Below, in pieces: positions 50,578 through 60,573 of a DNA stretch of 64,000 nucleotides. Below the pieces are notes generated by a model. It made no database searches. It had not been told where the DNA came from and saw only the letters and a list, made by a program, of their open reading frames with translations. The DNA is taken from NCBI GenBank assembly GCA_009993955.1, contig JAACSL010000019.1, positions 1 through 64,000 on the forward strand, given 5' to 3'. This DNA is from Paraglaciecola sp. GTDB lineage: Bacteria > Pseudomonadota > Gammaproteobacteria > Enterobacterales > Alteromonadaceae. A program made the translations under genes and the position numbers. Every line of letters begins with the position of its first letter. The stretch's first letter is position 1.

Positions 50578-50587
50578 GGATTTTTTT
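50561..50587 (+). terminator. Terminator overlapping the glpQ stop
   Basis: TCCC pairs with GGGA around GAATA, preceded by seven A and followed by seven T. The glpQ stop TAG is within it, so the terminator partly codes for the last residues of GlpQ. It should work in both directions. Confidence 0.8.
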
Positions 50588-50653
50588 GTCGCGATGCCTT
50601 GCATCTTTCTTGGCATCAAGCTTGTTTTATGACGTGCCGAAGGCATTAATCCT

Positions 50654-51535
50654 TCAAGGTTTGGCCATTCTTATTACCACCCTACGGTTTTTCGCTCGCG
50701 TCGATTCGTTGGTGTTAGGCGAGATATGGTGACGTTCCCCGTGTCCAGTCACGTCGATGCGTTCGGGGGCTACCCCCATTGAACGAAAAAACTCTTTCAC
50801 TTCCACCGCCCGTTTCACTGAGACTTGTTGATTTATCGAGGAAGGGCCATAACTATCAGAGTAACCATCCACTAAAACCAGCTCTAAATCGGTATCTTCT
50901 TTCAGGTAATCGGCGATCATGGCTAAGCGCTGTTTGGAATATTTAGTCAACTCTGCCGAATTAAAATTGTAGTTCAGCACGGTATACGCGATATCATCAA
51001 AGCTATAGGGCAGCAAATTTGCCACACATTGGGCAAACTGCTGATAAGGCTCAGCAAAGTTACTGGCATTCAAACCCACGGCAACTTGATCATTCTGATT
51101 GTACCAATCTTGATAATAGATGGTCGGCCAGAACCCTTTTTCCAACTCCGACAACATAGTCCATGCCGCTTGTTCAGGTAAGTCACCCGTGTATTGTTTA
51201 CGAATATCCATGTTCGCGATGGTTTTTGTCACTTGCCCAGGCATCCAACGAGGTGGGACTGAATAGACTTGTGCCATACCATAGCTTTTGGGGAGTTGTA
51301 ACATGTCTAATTCAAATTCCATGTTCAACTGCTTACTCGCCATGCTACTAAATATAGCCGTACCATAGCCAGGTAAAGCATGATTCAGTGCACAACGTAG
51401 ACGACTCTGTTCGGCAAGTTGCCAGTCTGAATTTTCGACTTTGGCAGCATAGTGACGCAAGGTCGCTGCTGCTTGCCAAGACACCAAACATAGGGATAAG
51501 CAAAGCGCTAGTGTGCGCATGTAAAAGTTGATCAT
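50654..51535 (-). CDS. motY: Sodium-driven motor stator-associated protein MotY
   Basis: 293 residues from the ATG at 51535 (MINFYMRTLALCLSL), which gives a signal peptide at the start; the frame remains open upstream without support. The N-terminal domain is the MotY-specific part, and residues ~175-290 form an OmpA-like peptidoglycan-binding domain (LVDGYSDSYGPSSINQQVSV, ERIDVTGHGERHH). MotY forms the T-ring that anchors PomAB stators. It has its own sigma-28 promoter. Confidence 0.92.
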   Translation of the reverse strand: MINFYMRTLALCLSLCLVSWQAAATLRHYAAKVENSDWQLAEQSRLRCALNHALPGYGTAIFSSMASKQLNMEFELDMLQLPKSYGMAQVYSVPPRWMPGQVTKTIANMDIRKQYTGDLPEQAAWTMLSELEKGFWPTIYYQDWYNQNDQVAVGLNASNFAEPYQQFAQCVANLLPYSFDDIAYTVLNYNFNSAELTKYSKQRLAMIADYLKEDTDLELVLVDGYSDSYGPSSINQQVSVKRAVEVKEFFRSMGVAPERIDVTGHGERHHISPNTNESTRAKNRRVVIRMAKP

Positions 51536-51561
51536 GAAGAGGCCCCCGCTTCTGTGTTTAC

Positions 51562-51588
51562 TTATCGACCTAGAGGAAGATAAGTTTA
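51562..51588 (-). promoter_or_regulatory. Sigma-28 (FliA) promoter of motY
   Basis: Minus strand: TAAACTTA, 11 bases and GTCGATAA, close to the FliA consensus with exact spacing. It is about 27 bases before the chosen start, so the leader is short. It fits known late-class control of motY in Vibrio. Confidence 0.7.
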
Positions 51589-51787
51589 GCCTTGTTCGTG
51601 TAGCAATCGCTAGCCTATTCAAGGCACACTCATGCAACAATAACAGAACCACACTGCCCTTAACCAAGGGGAATACGATCCAACGCGGTATGGTTATTTT
51701 ACTTAGGGGCAAAGGCAACAGTATTGCTAGCGCCCATAGGTGATACTTGACATAATCCCCCCCCTCGCTCGTTGCCCATAGATTTAC

Positions 51788-52420
51788 ATGACTGATTCTC
51801 AAAATTTAATTAAACACCGCTTTCGTGGCTACTTTCCTGTGGTTATCGATGTTGAAACCGCTGGTTTTAACGCCAATACCGACGCCCTATTAGAAATTGC
51901 CGCGGTCACCCTCAGAATGGATGAGCAAGGTTTTATCCACCCTGATAAAACCTTTCATCATCATGTTGAACCCTTTGCTGGAGCAAACCTCGAAAAAGCC
52001 GCATTAGATTTTAATGGCATTGATCCTTATTGTGCCCTACGCGGCGCCATTGCTGAATCAGAGGCGATGAAAGAATTGTGCAAGGAAATCCGCAAAGAAC
52101 AGAAGGCTGCCGACTGTCAACGTTCCATTATCGTGGCGCACAATGCCGCTTTCGATCAGGGTTTTGTCAATGCTGCCATTGAGCGCAGTAGCATCAAACG
52201 CACGCCATTTCACCCATTTGTCTCTTTTGATACAACAACCTTGGCAGGCCTTGCGCTGGGTCAAACGGTGTTAGTTAAGGCCTGCATGGCGGCTGGCATT
52301 CATTTTGATCAACGAGAAGCGCATTCGGCTTTATATGATACCCAGAAAACCGCTGAACTTTTTTGTTACATCGTCAACAAGTGGAAGACCCTTGGCGGCT
52401 TAAATATAGATATGTCTTAA
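51788..52420 (+). CDS. rnt: Ribonuclease T
   Basis: A 210-residue DEDD-family 3'-5' exonuclease with [20 protein letters not shown] (first two acidic residues), [15 protein letters not shown] and [16 protein letters not shown]. It trims the 3' ends of tRNA and other stable RNAs. It is divergent from motY and has a shared terminator with the peroxiredoxin. Confidence 0.95.
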   Translation: MTDSQNLIKHRFRGYFPVVIDVETAGFNANTDALLEIAAVTLRMDEQGFIHPDKTFHHHVEPFAGANLEKAALDFNGIDPYCALRGAIAESEAMKELCKEIRKEQKAADCQRSIIVAHNAAFDQGFVNAAIERSSIKRTPFHPFVSFDTTTLAGLALGQTVLVKACMAAGIHFDQREAHSALYDTQKTAELFCYIVNKWKTLGGLNIDMS

Positions 52421-52423
52421 AGC

Positions 52424-52455
52424 AAAAAAACCGCTGAATTCAGCGGTTTTTTTTT
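52424..52455. terminator. Bidirectional terminator between rnt and the peroxiredoxin gene
   Basis: ACCGCTGAATTCAGCGGT forms a perfect stem flanked by seven A on one side and nine T on the other, so it can end both converging transcripts. Confidence 0.85.
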
Positions 52456-52474
52456 GGGTAAATAACTGCAAAAA

Positions 52475-53080
52475 TTACAAGCTATCAGCATTTTCCGCTA
52501 GGTAACTAGCAACACCTGCAGGGCTATCAACCATGCCTTTTTTACCTTGTTGCCAGCCAGCTGGACACACTTCACCATGTTCTTCATGGAAGTTTAATGC
52601 ATCAACCATGCGCAACATTTCGTCAATGTTACGACCAAGAGGTAGGTCGTTAACCACTTGATGACGTACCATGCCGTTGGCATCAATCAAGAATGAACCA
52701 CGGAAAGCCACACCATCTTCAGGGTGTTCAACATCGTATGCTTGGCAAATTTCATGTTTAACATCGGCGACTAAGGTGTAGCTAACGGGGCCAATCCCAC
52801 CTTGATTTACTGGTGTATTACGCCATGCGTTATGACTAAACTGCGAATCAATAGACACACCAATCACTTCCACTCCGCGCTTTTGGAACTCAGCGTAACG
52901 TTTGTCGAAAGCAATTAGCTCAGAGGGACAAACAAAAGTAAAATCCAGTGGGTAGAAAAACACCACCGCTTTTTTGCCTTTGATGGCGGTGCTTAAAGTA
53001 AATTTATCAACAATTTCACCACTACCCAATACAGCTGCAGCAGTAAAGTCTGGCGCGGGACGTCCAACTAATACACTCAT
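52475..53080 (-). CDS. Typical 2-Cys peroxiredoxin (AhpC/Prx1 type)
   Basis: A 201-residue peroxiredoxin. FYPLDFTFVCPSELIAFDKR holds the peroxidatic cysteine, and GEVCPAGWQQGKKGM holds the resolving one. It reduces hydrogen peroxide and organic peroxides with thioredoxin or AhpF. No OxyR site could be assigned by eye. Confidence 0.94.
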   Translation of the reverse strand: MSVLVGRPAPDFTAAAVLGSGEIVDKFTLSTAIKGKKAVVFFYPLDFTFVCPSELIAFDKRYAEFQKRGVEVIGVSIDSQFSHNAWRNTPVNQGGIGPVSYTLVADVKHEICQAYDVEHPEDGVAFRGSFLIDANGMVRHQVVNDLPLGRNIDEMLRMVDALNFHEEHGEVCPAGWQQGKKGMVDSPAGVASYLAENADSL

Positions 53081-53178
53081 TTATTTCTCCTTTTCTTAAT
53101 TATACCAACGCTGGTAAATGACTAACACAATTTGCTTAACATGCCATGATATAGGTATAAAAAACCAGAAACCAAGGC

Positions 53179-53204
53179 AAAAACCCCTCGATACTTAGGG
53201 TTTT
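53179..53204 (-). terminator. Terminator-like hairpin after the M1 aminopeptidase
   Basis: AAAACCC and GGGTTTT pair around CTCGATACTTA, with A and T runs on both sides, so it may end the aminopeptidase transcript. A second inverted repeat (CAAATTAAG/CTTAATTTG) lies at 53208-53246. Confidence 0.5.
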
Positions 53205-53345
53205 CGTCAAATTAAGCGTAGCGCATCGCTGGCAACTCTTAATTTGTACCCGTAGCTCGGAGCCCGAAACCTGCAGGTAAAAAGTGTAAAACAAAAAAAC
53301 AGCAATTAATATGCGGTTTTTCGTGTTACTTAATGTCTACTCAGC

Positions 53346-55238
53346 TTATTGCACAAAACCTTCATTGGCTTTAACCGTCAGTGGATGATAGCCATCTTTA
53401 GCTTCTGCAAACGCTTTCTGCGCCATCACTTTACCCTGGGGTGTTTCTGCTAGGGCTTTATACAGTGGTTTCACTAATTTGTTCCGGCCGATGTGCACCA
53501 GATAATCGTGCAATCTTGGAAATGCCGGTTCATACCAGTTATTCACACTCATGAGCAACCAGCTGTGAGCAATTTCATTATTGCGACTTTGGGTCAACGC
53601 AAATGCCGCATCTAACTCGCTTAGCTGCACTTGGCTAAGCTTTGCCGGCATGTTGTTCAAAAAGTATAACCATTGATGAGTGGTCCACTCGCCCACCAAG
53701 ATATCTTTCGCTGCTAAGTTACCCGCTAACCATTCATTGCGCGCTTGGTCGACAAGGGCAAAGGCATCAGATTGAGGCTCAGGTGCGCCCTCTGGCACGC
53801 CAGCACTGTGGATCCAAGCATTGATGCGTTCCATCGATAACACGTCACTGTGTTGCTTAACTAGCTTGTCTTCTAAGTACGCAACAAATTGGTCAGTCGT
53901 AATACTTTGAAAATTAAAATGCTTAAAATACCCCAGCAAAAACTGGTCAAATTCGGCTCTACCCACCTTTTGCTCCAACTCACGGAGAAATAAGGCGCCT
54001 TTTTCGTATGGTATGTTACTGAACACATCATCGGGGTCACGGCCACGTAAATCGATGGCAAGAATTTGGTCATTCGCGGGCAAACTATCAATATCAGCCT
54101 GCAAGTCTTGGCGACCGAGCACGGCTTCCATAGCATAACGTTTTTCACCATACACCATTTCCATGATGCGATAGGTTAAGTAAGTAGTAAATCCTTCGTT
54201 TAACCACAGATCACGCCATGTCGCATTGGTCACGGTATTGCCGGACCAAGAGTGAGCTAATTCATGGGCTATCAGTGACACGAGGCTCTTATCCCCAGCA
54301 ATAACCGTAGGGGTGATAAACGAAAGTCGTGGATTTTCCATGCCGCCAAAGGGAAAAGAGGGTGGCAAAATCAGCAGGTCGTAACGGTCCCAACTGTAAG
54401 GTCCAAAGGTCTTTTCCGTGGCAATAAGCATCGACTCAGTATCGGCAAATTCCGCTGCGGCTGCGTCTAGGATCGCAGGCTCCACATATACCCCCGTGCG
54501 CTCCCCCATCGCTTTAAAGTGTAAATCGCCCACCGCTAATGCAATTAAATAAGATGGGATAGGTTGAGGCATAGCAAACTCATAGACACCATCTCGGGGA
54601 GTGTTTGGATCGTTGGCCGCGCTCATAACAGCCAATAAGTCCGGTGAGGTGCGGATTGTTGCTTGATACGTCACTCTCACTTGAGGTGAATCTTGCAAGG
54701 GAATGAAACTGCGTGCATGAATGGCTTGTGATTGGGTGAACAAAAATGGTTGTTTTTTACCTTCAGTTTGCGCTGGCGTTAACCACTGCACCCCTGAAGC
54801 ATCGGGGGAAGTATGGTATTCGATCTTAAAAGTATTGCCTTCTTCGGGGAGTACTATGGTCAAAGCGGCACCAAGAAACGAGTCTTGCGCGGCCAGTTCA
54901 TATGCCAAATCATGGCCGTTTGCAGTGACCTTAGTAATGGTTAAATCACGAGTATCGAGAACAATTTTATCTGCGTTTGGCATGACTCTTACAAAGTCAA
55001 CATCGACACTGCCAGTTAATATTTTTTCCGCAAAATCCACCGTTAAGTCCAAGCCAAGATTGCTGATCTTTACTTGTTCTGGGTTAGAAAATGAATGGTA
55101 ATCTTTGCCTACCTCTAGACTGGTTGAAGCTGAGCTTTGAGCCTCATCTACGTTTGATTGAGCCTGTTTAACGCTTTCTGAACAGCCCATCAATAAAAAA
55201 CAGCCAAACAGAGCAGTGCATAATATTTTAGTTGTCAT
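53346..55238 (-). CDS. M1 family metallo-aminopeptidase lipoprotein
   Basis: 630 residues from the ATG at 55238 (MTTKILCTALFG), preceded by CAGGAG. LLMGC is a lipobox, so it is probably membrane-anchored. SFPFGGMENPRLSFITP is the substrate-binding GxMEN motif, and LIAHELAHSWSGNTV with WLNEGFTTYL gives HExxH-x18-E, which binds zinc. The layout resembles leukotriene A4 hydrolase-like M1 peptidases. It removes N-terminal residues from peptides. Confidence 0.92.
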   Translation of the reverse strand: MTTKILCTALFGCFLLMGCSESVKQAQSNVDEAQSSASTSLEVGKDYHSFSNPEQVKISNLGLDLTVDFAEKILTGSVDVDFVRVMPNADKIVLDTRDLTITKVTANGHDLAYELAAQDSFLGAALTIVLPEEGNTFKIEYHTSPDASGVQWLTPAQTEGKKQPFLFTQSQAIHARSFIPLQDSPQVRVTYQATIRTSPDLLAVMSAANDPNTPRDGVYEFAMPQPIPSYLIALAVGDLHFKAMGERTGVYVEPAILDAAAAEFADTESMLIATEKTFGPYSWDRYDLLILPPSFPFGGMENPRLSFITPTVIAGDKSLVSLIAHELAHSWSGNTVTNATWRDLWLNEGFTTYLTYRIMEMVYGEKRYAMEAVLGRQDLQADIDSLPANDQILAIDLRGRDPDDVFSNIPYEKGALFLRELEQKVGRAEFDQFLLGYFKHFNFQSITTDQFVAYLEDKLVKQHSDVLSMERINAWIHSAGVPEGAPEPQSDAFALVDQARNEWLAGNLAAKDILVGEWTTHQWLYFLNNMPAKLSQVQLSELDAAFALTQSRNNEIAHSWLLMSVNNWYEPAFPRLHDYLVHIGRNKLVKPLYKALAETPQGKVMAQKAFAEAKDGYHPLTVKANEGFVQ

Positions 55239-55469
55239 TGTTACTCCTGATAAAAAATGAGGGCTGAAGTGTGGCATATTCGTGGTTTTAACGAAACACA
55301 CAAAAACCAAGCTATGTCATTTTTAACCAAGATGTGTGGCGAGATTTGGCAATTAAAAACTAAGGCACTTAACATAACGGATCGTTATTATGATGAACCT
55401 GTTGACAACAAAGCAACGTAGTGACAAATGACCTTGTCAACACAGGTGAGAGAAAACTGGGAGCTAGAC

Positions 55470-56048
55470 ATGTATTTTGAAGAAGATGAAACTGACTTTT
55501 TCGCCGAATTTGCCGATATCAAACCGCTCAAGCAAACCCATGTGGATATAGTCCCACTGAATAAAGACAGTGTTGGCAAACAACTTTTACGTCAATCAAT
55601 CGAGATGCCAGGGGCGTTGCAGCGCAACTACCTCAGTGTTGAACAAGTGGAACCCGTCGATCCCTATGATTACCTCAGTTATAAACAAAGTGGTGTGCAA
55701 GATGGCGTATTCAAAAACTTGCGATTGGGTAAATATAAAATTGAGCAAGTGTTGAATGTACAACAATACAAATTTGAAGCGGCACGCAGTGCTGTGTTCC
55801 AGCACATTCTAAAAGCTTACGAGCAAGGGCTGCGGACGATTTTAATTAAACACGGTCTGGGGTTACACAATAAACCCTTCCCCGCTGTGCTAAAAAGCTA
55901 TGTGAACCAATGGTTACAGCAAATGCCTCAGGTCATCGCCTTCAATACTGCGCAACGCCAACATGGTGGTTATGCCGCTGTATATGTTTTGTTGAAAAAG
56001 AATGAAGTACAAAAAGCCAATAATAGAGAAGTACACCGCAAAGCTTAA
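55470..56048 (+). CDS. smrA: Smr-domain protein SmrA
   Basis: 192 residues from the ATG at 55470, preceded by GGGAG. GVFKNLRLGKYKIEQVLNVQ and AYEQGLRTILIKHGLGLHNK match the Smr domain of SmrA, although the usual LDLHG reads LRLGK and GKG is GLG. Smr proteins nick DNA or act on RNA and ribosomes. It is divergent from the aminopeptidase gene. Confidence 0.85.
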   Translation: MYFEEDETDFFAEFADIKPLKQTHVDIVPLNKDSVGKQLLRQSIEMPGALQRNYLSVEQVEPVDPYDYLSYKQSGVQDGVFKNLRLGKYKIEQVLNVQQYKFEAARSAVFQHILKAYEQGLRTILIKHGLGLHNKPFPAVLKSYVNQWLQQMPQVIAFNTAQRQHGGYAAVYVLLKKNEVQKANNREVHRKA

Positions 56049-56092
56049 CTGCCGTGCAAGTTCACGCAGGATGTGACGATGAGAGTGGCTAT

Positions 56093-56239
56093 TTAACGTG
56101 TCGAGCTTTGTGTCGTGTTGCTGGTTTGCTGACTGATAGGGGTGGAGTTTGCTGAAGCACTGACAATAGCTGCCACAATTAAAATAACCACAGTGGCAAA
56201 CACACCTGTTAAACCAAAGCCTTTATTCGAACGATTCAT
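56093..56239 (-). CDS. Small single-span membrane protein
   Basis: A 48-residue reading frame starting MNRSNKGFGLTGVFATVV and ending TSNTTQSSTR. Residues ~10-30 are strongly hydrophobic with small residues, followed by a polar Ser/Thr/Gln/Asn-rich tail. A weak AGAGAC precedes the ATG. It lies between smrA and purL on the minus strand. I do not recognise a family. Its topology suggests an N-in or secreted-tail membrane peptide. Confidence 0.5.
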   Translation of the reverse strand: MNRSNKGFGLTGVFATVVILIVAAIVSASANSTPISQQTSNTTQSSTR

Positions 56240-56550
56240 TTGCGTCTCTTTTAATTTTAATCAGATAAAGATTGAACAGGAAGGTGTTGATCAACAAAAC
56301 GTGCTGCATGCCAAAATTAACACCCAATACATGACATCCTGTCAGCTAATTAGCGTAATCCCTATTCTACTGATTTACAAGGGGATTAATAATTTCAAGT
56401 AAAAAATACACTTAAATATTAATAATTTGTATCTTTTGGTAAGTATAGTTACCAAAACAACGGTTTATAGCTATCTTGTCGGTGGTAGACGATTGAAAAA
56501 TCAGTAGATTTACAAAGGTAAGACCACCGACAACTGACTTAGTTCCTACC

Positions 56551-59500
56551 CTAGCCTAGATAAACCCGAGCATTTCTAAACATTCGCATCCAAGCCCCAT
56601 CTTCTTGCCAATCAGCGGGATGCCATGAGTTAGCAACGGTTCTAAACACCCGTTCAGGATGAGGCATCATGATAGTGGCACGACCATCACGACTGGTTAA
56701 CCCTGCAATACCAAGGGGCGAACCGTTAGGATTAGCCGGATAGTGTTGCGTGACGCTGCCGTAATTGTTGATGTATTGCAAGGCTACCGCCTGTTGCTCA
56801 AGGGCTAACTGTGCACCGTTTAGCTCTGCAAATTCTGCACGTCCTTCTCCGTGTGAAACCGCTATTGGCATCCTTGAACCTTGCATACCTGCAAAGAAAA
56901 TCGAGGGATTGTGAGGGATGTCTACCATCGCTACCCGCGCTTCAAAGCGTTCACTTTGGTTGCTGACAAAATGGGGCCACAGCTCGGCACCAGGGATCAA
57001 CTCTTTGAGGTTAGACATCATTTGGCAGCCGTTACATACCCCCAAAGAGAAGGTATCAGCTTGTGCAAAAAACTCGGCAAACTGATCTCTCACACGTTGA
57101 TTAAATAGAATGGATTTAGCCCAACCTTCACCAGCGCCCAATACATCACCGTAGGAAAACCCACCGCAGGCCACCAAACCTTGAAAACCTTTCAAGTCAG
57201 TACGTGCGTTGATCAAATCGCTCATATGTACGTCAATAGCATTAAACCCAGCACGGTCAAAGGCGGCGGCCATCTCCACATGAGAATTCACGCCTTGCTC
57301 ACGTAAAATGGCGATTTTCGGCGCAATCCCTTTGGCAATATACGGTGCCGCCACATCTTCGCTAACAGAATAGCTTAACTTGGCATGCAAACCAGGATCG
57401 GCTTTATCGGCCTTGGCTTGGTATTCTTGTTGTGCACACTCTGGGTTATCTCGTTGCGCCTGCATGTGCAAGGTTGTCTGTGCCCATATCTGACGGAAAT
57501 GCACACGACTGTTATGCAATATCAGTTGTTCTTTATGATAAACATGCACCTCATCGTCATCACGTAAAGCGCCGATAGGATGAGCAAGGTGGCTAATACC
57601 AAAGGTTTCAAACACTGTTTGCATACGCAGTTTGTGTTCTGCAGCAATCTGCAGCACTGCGCCTAATTCTTCGTTAAACAACAATGCAAGTGGCTCACCA
57701 CTCAGTGCAGAAATATCGAGGTTAATACCGGTTTTACCTGCAAAGGCCATCTCCACGACGGTAGTAAACAAACCTCCGTCAGAGCGGTCGTGATAAGCCA
57801 ATAACTGCCGCTCATGCACCAGTTGTTGCAAGGCTAAAAAGACGTTTTTTAACTCTGCCGCAGAGTCAACATCGGGACAAACCTCACCCAGTTGTTGATA
57901 AACTTGCGCTAAACAACTGCCCCCCAAACGATTCTGCCCTTTCCCCAAATCTAACAGCCACAATTCACTGTCTTTGACATCAGTGTTCAATTGTGGGGTC
58001 AAGGTCTTACGCACATCCTGCACAGCACCAAAAGCCGAGATCACCACTGACATTGGCGCGGTCACTGACTTCTGTTCGCCATTTTCTTGCCAACTGGTTT
58101 TCATCGACATCGAGTCTTTGCCCACTGGTATGGTGAGATCCAAGGCTGGACACAGTTCTTCACCAATGGCGTTAACCGCTGCATACAGTCCAGCGTCTTC
58201 GCCGGGATGACCCGCAGCAGCCATCCAGTTTGCTGAGAGATTAATGCGTTTTAAATCACCGATATCAGCGGCCGCGATATTAAGCAAAGACTCCGCTACC
58301 GCCATCCGTGCTGACGCAGCTGGATTAAGCAGAGCGATGGGGGCTCGCTCGCCCATCGCCATAGCCTCACCTTGATAGGTATCAAAGGCGCTGGCCGTTA
58401 CCGCCACGTCGGCTACAGGCACTTGCCAAGGACCAACCATTTGATCACGGCACACTAAACCAGTCACTGAACGGTCACCGATACTGATTAAAAAGGTTTT
58501 TTCTGCCACAGTTGGCAGTTTTAGGATCCTTTCAGCTGCTTCACTAATCTCGATAGACTCTGTTGTGAGAGCTTTGGTTTGCGGCGCAAGTGTTGTCACG
58601 TCACGCAACATTTTAGGGGTTTTTCCCAACAATACGTTGAGAGGTAAATCAATGGCCTGATTGTTAAAATGCGCATCATTTACGGTAAGATGAGCGGCCT
58701 CGGTTGCTTCGCCAACTACGGCAAACGGTGCGCGCTCTCGCTCGCAAATGGCGGCGAAGGTGGCTAAATTTTCTGGCGCCACCGACAATACATACCGCTC
58801 TTGTGACTCATTACACCACAACTCCAGAGGTGTCATGCCGGCTTCATCATTGGGCACTGAGCGAAGATCAAAAATACCACCACGACCGCCATCATTGATC
58901 AATTCAGGGAAGGCGTTAGACAAACCGCCTGCACCCACATCATGGATGAACTGAATGGGGTTGTGATCACCCAGCTGCCAACACTTATCGATAACTTCCT
59001 GACAGCGTCGTTCCATTTCCGGGTTACCACGTTGCACGGAAGCAAAATCCAGGTCGGCCGAGGATTGACCAGAGGCCATAGACGAGGCTGCACCTCCACC
59101 TAAACCAATATTCATGGCAGGACCACCCAGTGCTATGAGTTTGGCGCCAACTGTAATTTCGCCTTTTTGGGTATGCTGCTTACGTATGTTACCCAAACCG
59201 CCTGCTAGCATGATGGGTTTGTGGTAGCCTCGAACTTCAGTGCCTTGATGGGTGCTGACAGCTTGCTCGTAACTGCGGAAATAGCCGAGTATGCTGGGAC
59301 GACCAAATTCATTGTTAAACGCAGCACCGCCCAGCGGTCCATCAATCATAATATCGTAAGCACTGGCAATGCGTTCTGGCTTGCCGTAAGGTACTTCCCA
59401 GGGTTGAACAAAATCAGGAATATGCAAGTTAGATACAGAAAAGCCCACTAAACCAGCTTTCGGTTTTGACCCACGTCCAGTGGCACCTTCGTCGCGAATT

Positions 59501-60441
59501 TCGCCACCCGATCCCGTTGCTGCACCAGAGAAAGGGGCAATGGCGGTGGGGTGATTATGGGTTTCGACCTTCATCAGAATGTCGATATCCTCATGCACGT
59601 AGCGGTACTCACTTGTCTGCGGATCAGGGAAAAAACGCCCCGCAAAACTCCCTTCCATGACAGCGGCATTATCTTTATAAGCAGAGTGCACATTAGCGCC
59701 ACATTGCTCATAGGTATTTTTGATCATTTTAAACAGCGACTTTGCTTGGCTTTGACCATCAATGATCCAATCGGCATTAAATATCTTGTGGCGGCAATGC
59801 TCCGAGTTAGCTTGAGCAAACATATACAGCTCAATGTCATGGGGATTGCGTCCTAAGGCCATAAAATTATCGAACAAATAATCGATTTCATCGGCGGCCA
59901 AGGCTAATCCCAGCTGACTATTTGCCGCTTCGAGGGCAGCTTTGCCCCCGGTAAGAATATCGATACGGCTCAGTGGTTTAGGCTGCTCTTGTTTGAACAA
60001 CTGCGCGGCATCTTGCATATCGTTGAACACGGTTTCTGTCATGCGATCGTGTAATAACGCGCTGATCTCTTGCTGTTGGGCTAGGCTTAAGTCGCCAGCT
60101 TGCACATAAAACGCCGTACCACGCTCAATTCTGAGTATGTCTTTGAGTCCGCAATTGTGGGCAATATCAGTGGCTTTTGACGACCATGGAGAAATGGTGC
60201 CGGGTCTCGGAGTCACTAAAAACAGATGCCCTGACGCCTCGTGTACGGCCAATTTGGGCCCATAGCTAAGCAACTTATTGAGTACTTGTTGATGTTCTGC
60301 ACTCAACCCCGTTTGCAGATGCACAAAGTGCATGTACTCAGCGTATATCGCTTCGACTTGTAATCCACTAGATTGTAATTGAGCTAACAATTTTTCAAGA
60401 CGAAAATCGGAAAGAGCAGGCGTACCACGAAGCACTAACAT
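56551..60441 (-). CDS. purL: Phosphoribosylformylglycinamidine synthase
   Basis: 1296 residues from the ATG at 60441 ([13 protein letters not shown]), which matches the E. coli length; a GTG 15 codons upstream is open but unlikely. It has the N-terminal PurS-like part, the FGAM synthase core ([20 protein letters not shown]) and a C-terminal class I glutaminase ([12 protein letters not shown] with the catalytic Cys, [14 protein letters not shown]). It makes FGAM in purine synthesis. Confidence 0.97.
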   Translation of the reverse strand: MLVLRGTPALSDFRLEKLLAQLQSSGLQVEAIYAEYMHFVHLQTGLSAEHQQVLNKLLSYGPKLAVHEASGHLFLVTPRPGTISPWSSKATDIAHNCGLKDILRIERGTAFYVQAGDLSLAQQQEISALLHDRMTETVFNDMQDAAQLFKQEQPKPLSRIDILTGGKAALEAANSQLGLALAADEIDYLFDNFMALGRNPHDIELYMFAQANSEHCRHKIFNADWIIDGQSQAKSLFKMIKNTYEQCGANVHSAYKDNAAVMEGSFAGRFFPDPQTSEYRYVHEDIDILMKVETHNHPTAIAPFSGAATGSGGEIRDEGATGRGSKPKAGLVGFSVSNLHIPDFVQPWEVPYGKPERIASAYDIMIDGPLGGAAFNNEFGRPSILGYFRSYEQAVSTHQGTEVRGYHKPIMLAGGLGNIRKQHTQKGEITVGAKLIALGGPAMNIGLGGGAASSMASGQSSADLDFASVQRGNPEMERRCQEVIDKCWQLGDHNPIQFIHDVGAGGLSNAFPELINDGGRGGIFDLRSVPNDEAGMTPLELWCNESQERYVLSVAPENLATFAAICERERAPFAVVGEATEAAHLTVNDAHFNNQAIDLPLNVLLGKTPKMLRDVTTLAPQTKALTTESIEISEAAERILKLPTVAEKTFLISIGDRSVTGLVCRDQMVGPWQVPVADVAVTASAFDTYQGEAMAMGERAPIALLNPAASARMAVAESLLNIAAADIGDLKRINLSANWMAAAGHPGEDAGLYAAVNAIGEELCPALDLTIPVGKDSMSMKTSWQENGEQKSVTAPMSVVISAFGAVQDVRKTLTPQLNTDVKDSELWLLDLGKGQNRLGGSCLAQVYQQLGEVCPDVDSAAELKNVFLALQQLVHERQLLAYHDRSDGGLFTTVVEMAFAGKTGINLDISALSGEPLALLFNEELGAVLQIAAEHKLRMQTVFETFGISHLAHPIGALRDDDEVHVYHKEQLILHNSRVHFRQIWAQTTLHMQAQRDNPECAQQEYQAKADKADPGLHAKLSYSVSEDVAAPYIAKGIAPKIAILREQGVNSHVEMAAAFDRAGFNAIDVHMSDLINARTDLKGFQGLVACGGFSYGDVLGAGEGWAKSILFNQRVRDQFAEFFAQADTFSLGVCNGCQMMSNLKELIPGAELWPHFVSNQSERFEARVAMVDIPHNPSIFFAGMQGSRMPIAVSHGEGRAEFAELNGAQLALEQQAVALQYINNYGSVTQHYPANPNGSPLGIAGLTSRDGRATIMMPHPERVFRTVANSWHPADWQEDGAWMRMFRNARVYLG

Positions 60442-60573
60442 AGGTTGGTTCCATTTAGCTTGAGTATTGCCAACGCTTGCGGCCACTCAGATGAGAAGGA
60501 AATTTTAAGCGCCGAATTATAGGGTAATTCGCCTCGCTTGATAAGCGCTTGTTAACGCGAAAAGCAGATTTTA

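Noticed and set aside
50654-51802. Longer MotY with ~90 extra N-terminal residues
   Set aside because: The extension removes the signal peptide from the N-terminus, covers the sigma-28 promoter and exceeds the family length.
56142-56402. 86-codon plus-strand frame
   Set aside because: It is antisense to the better-formed small membrane protein at 56093-56239 and has no ribosome binding site.
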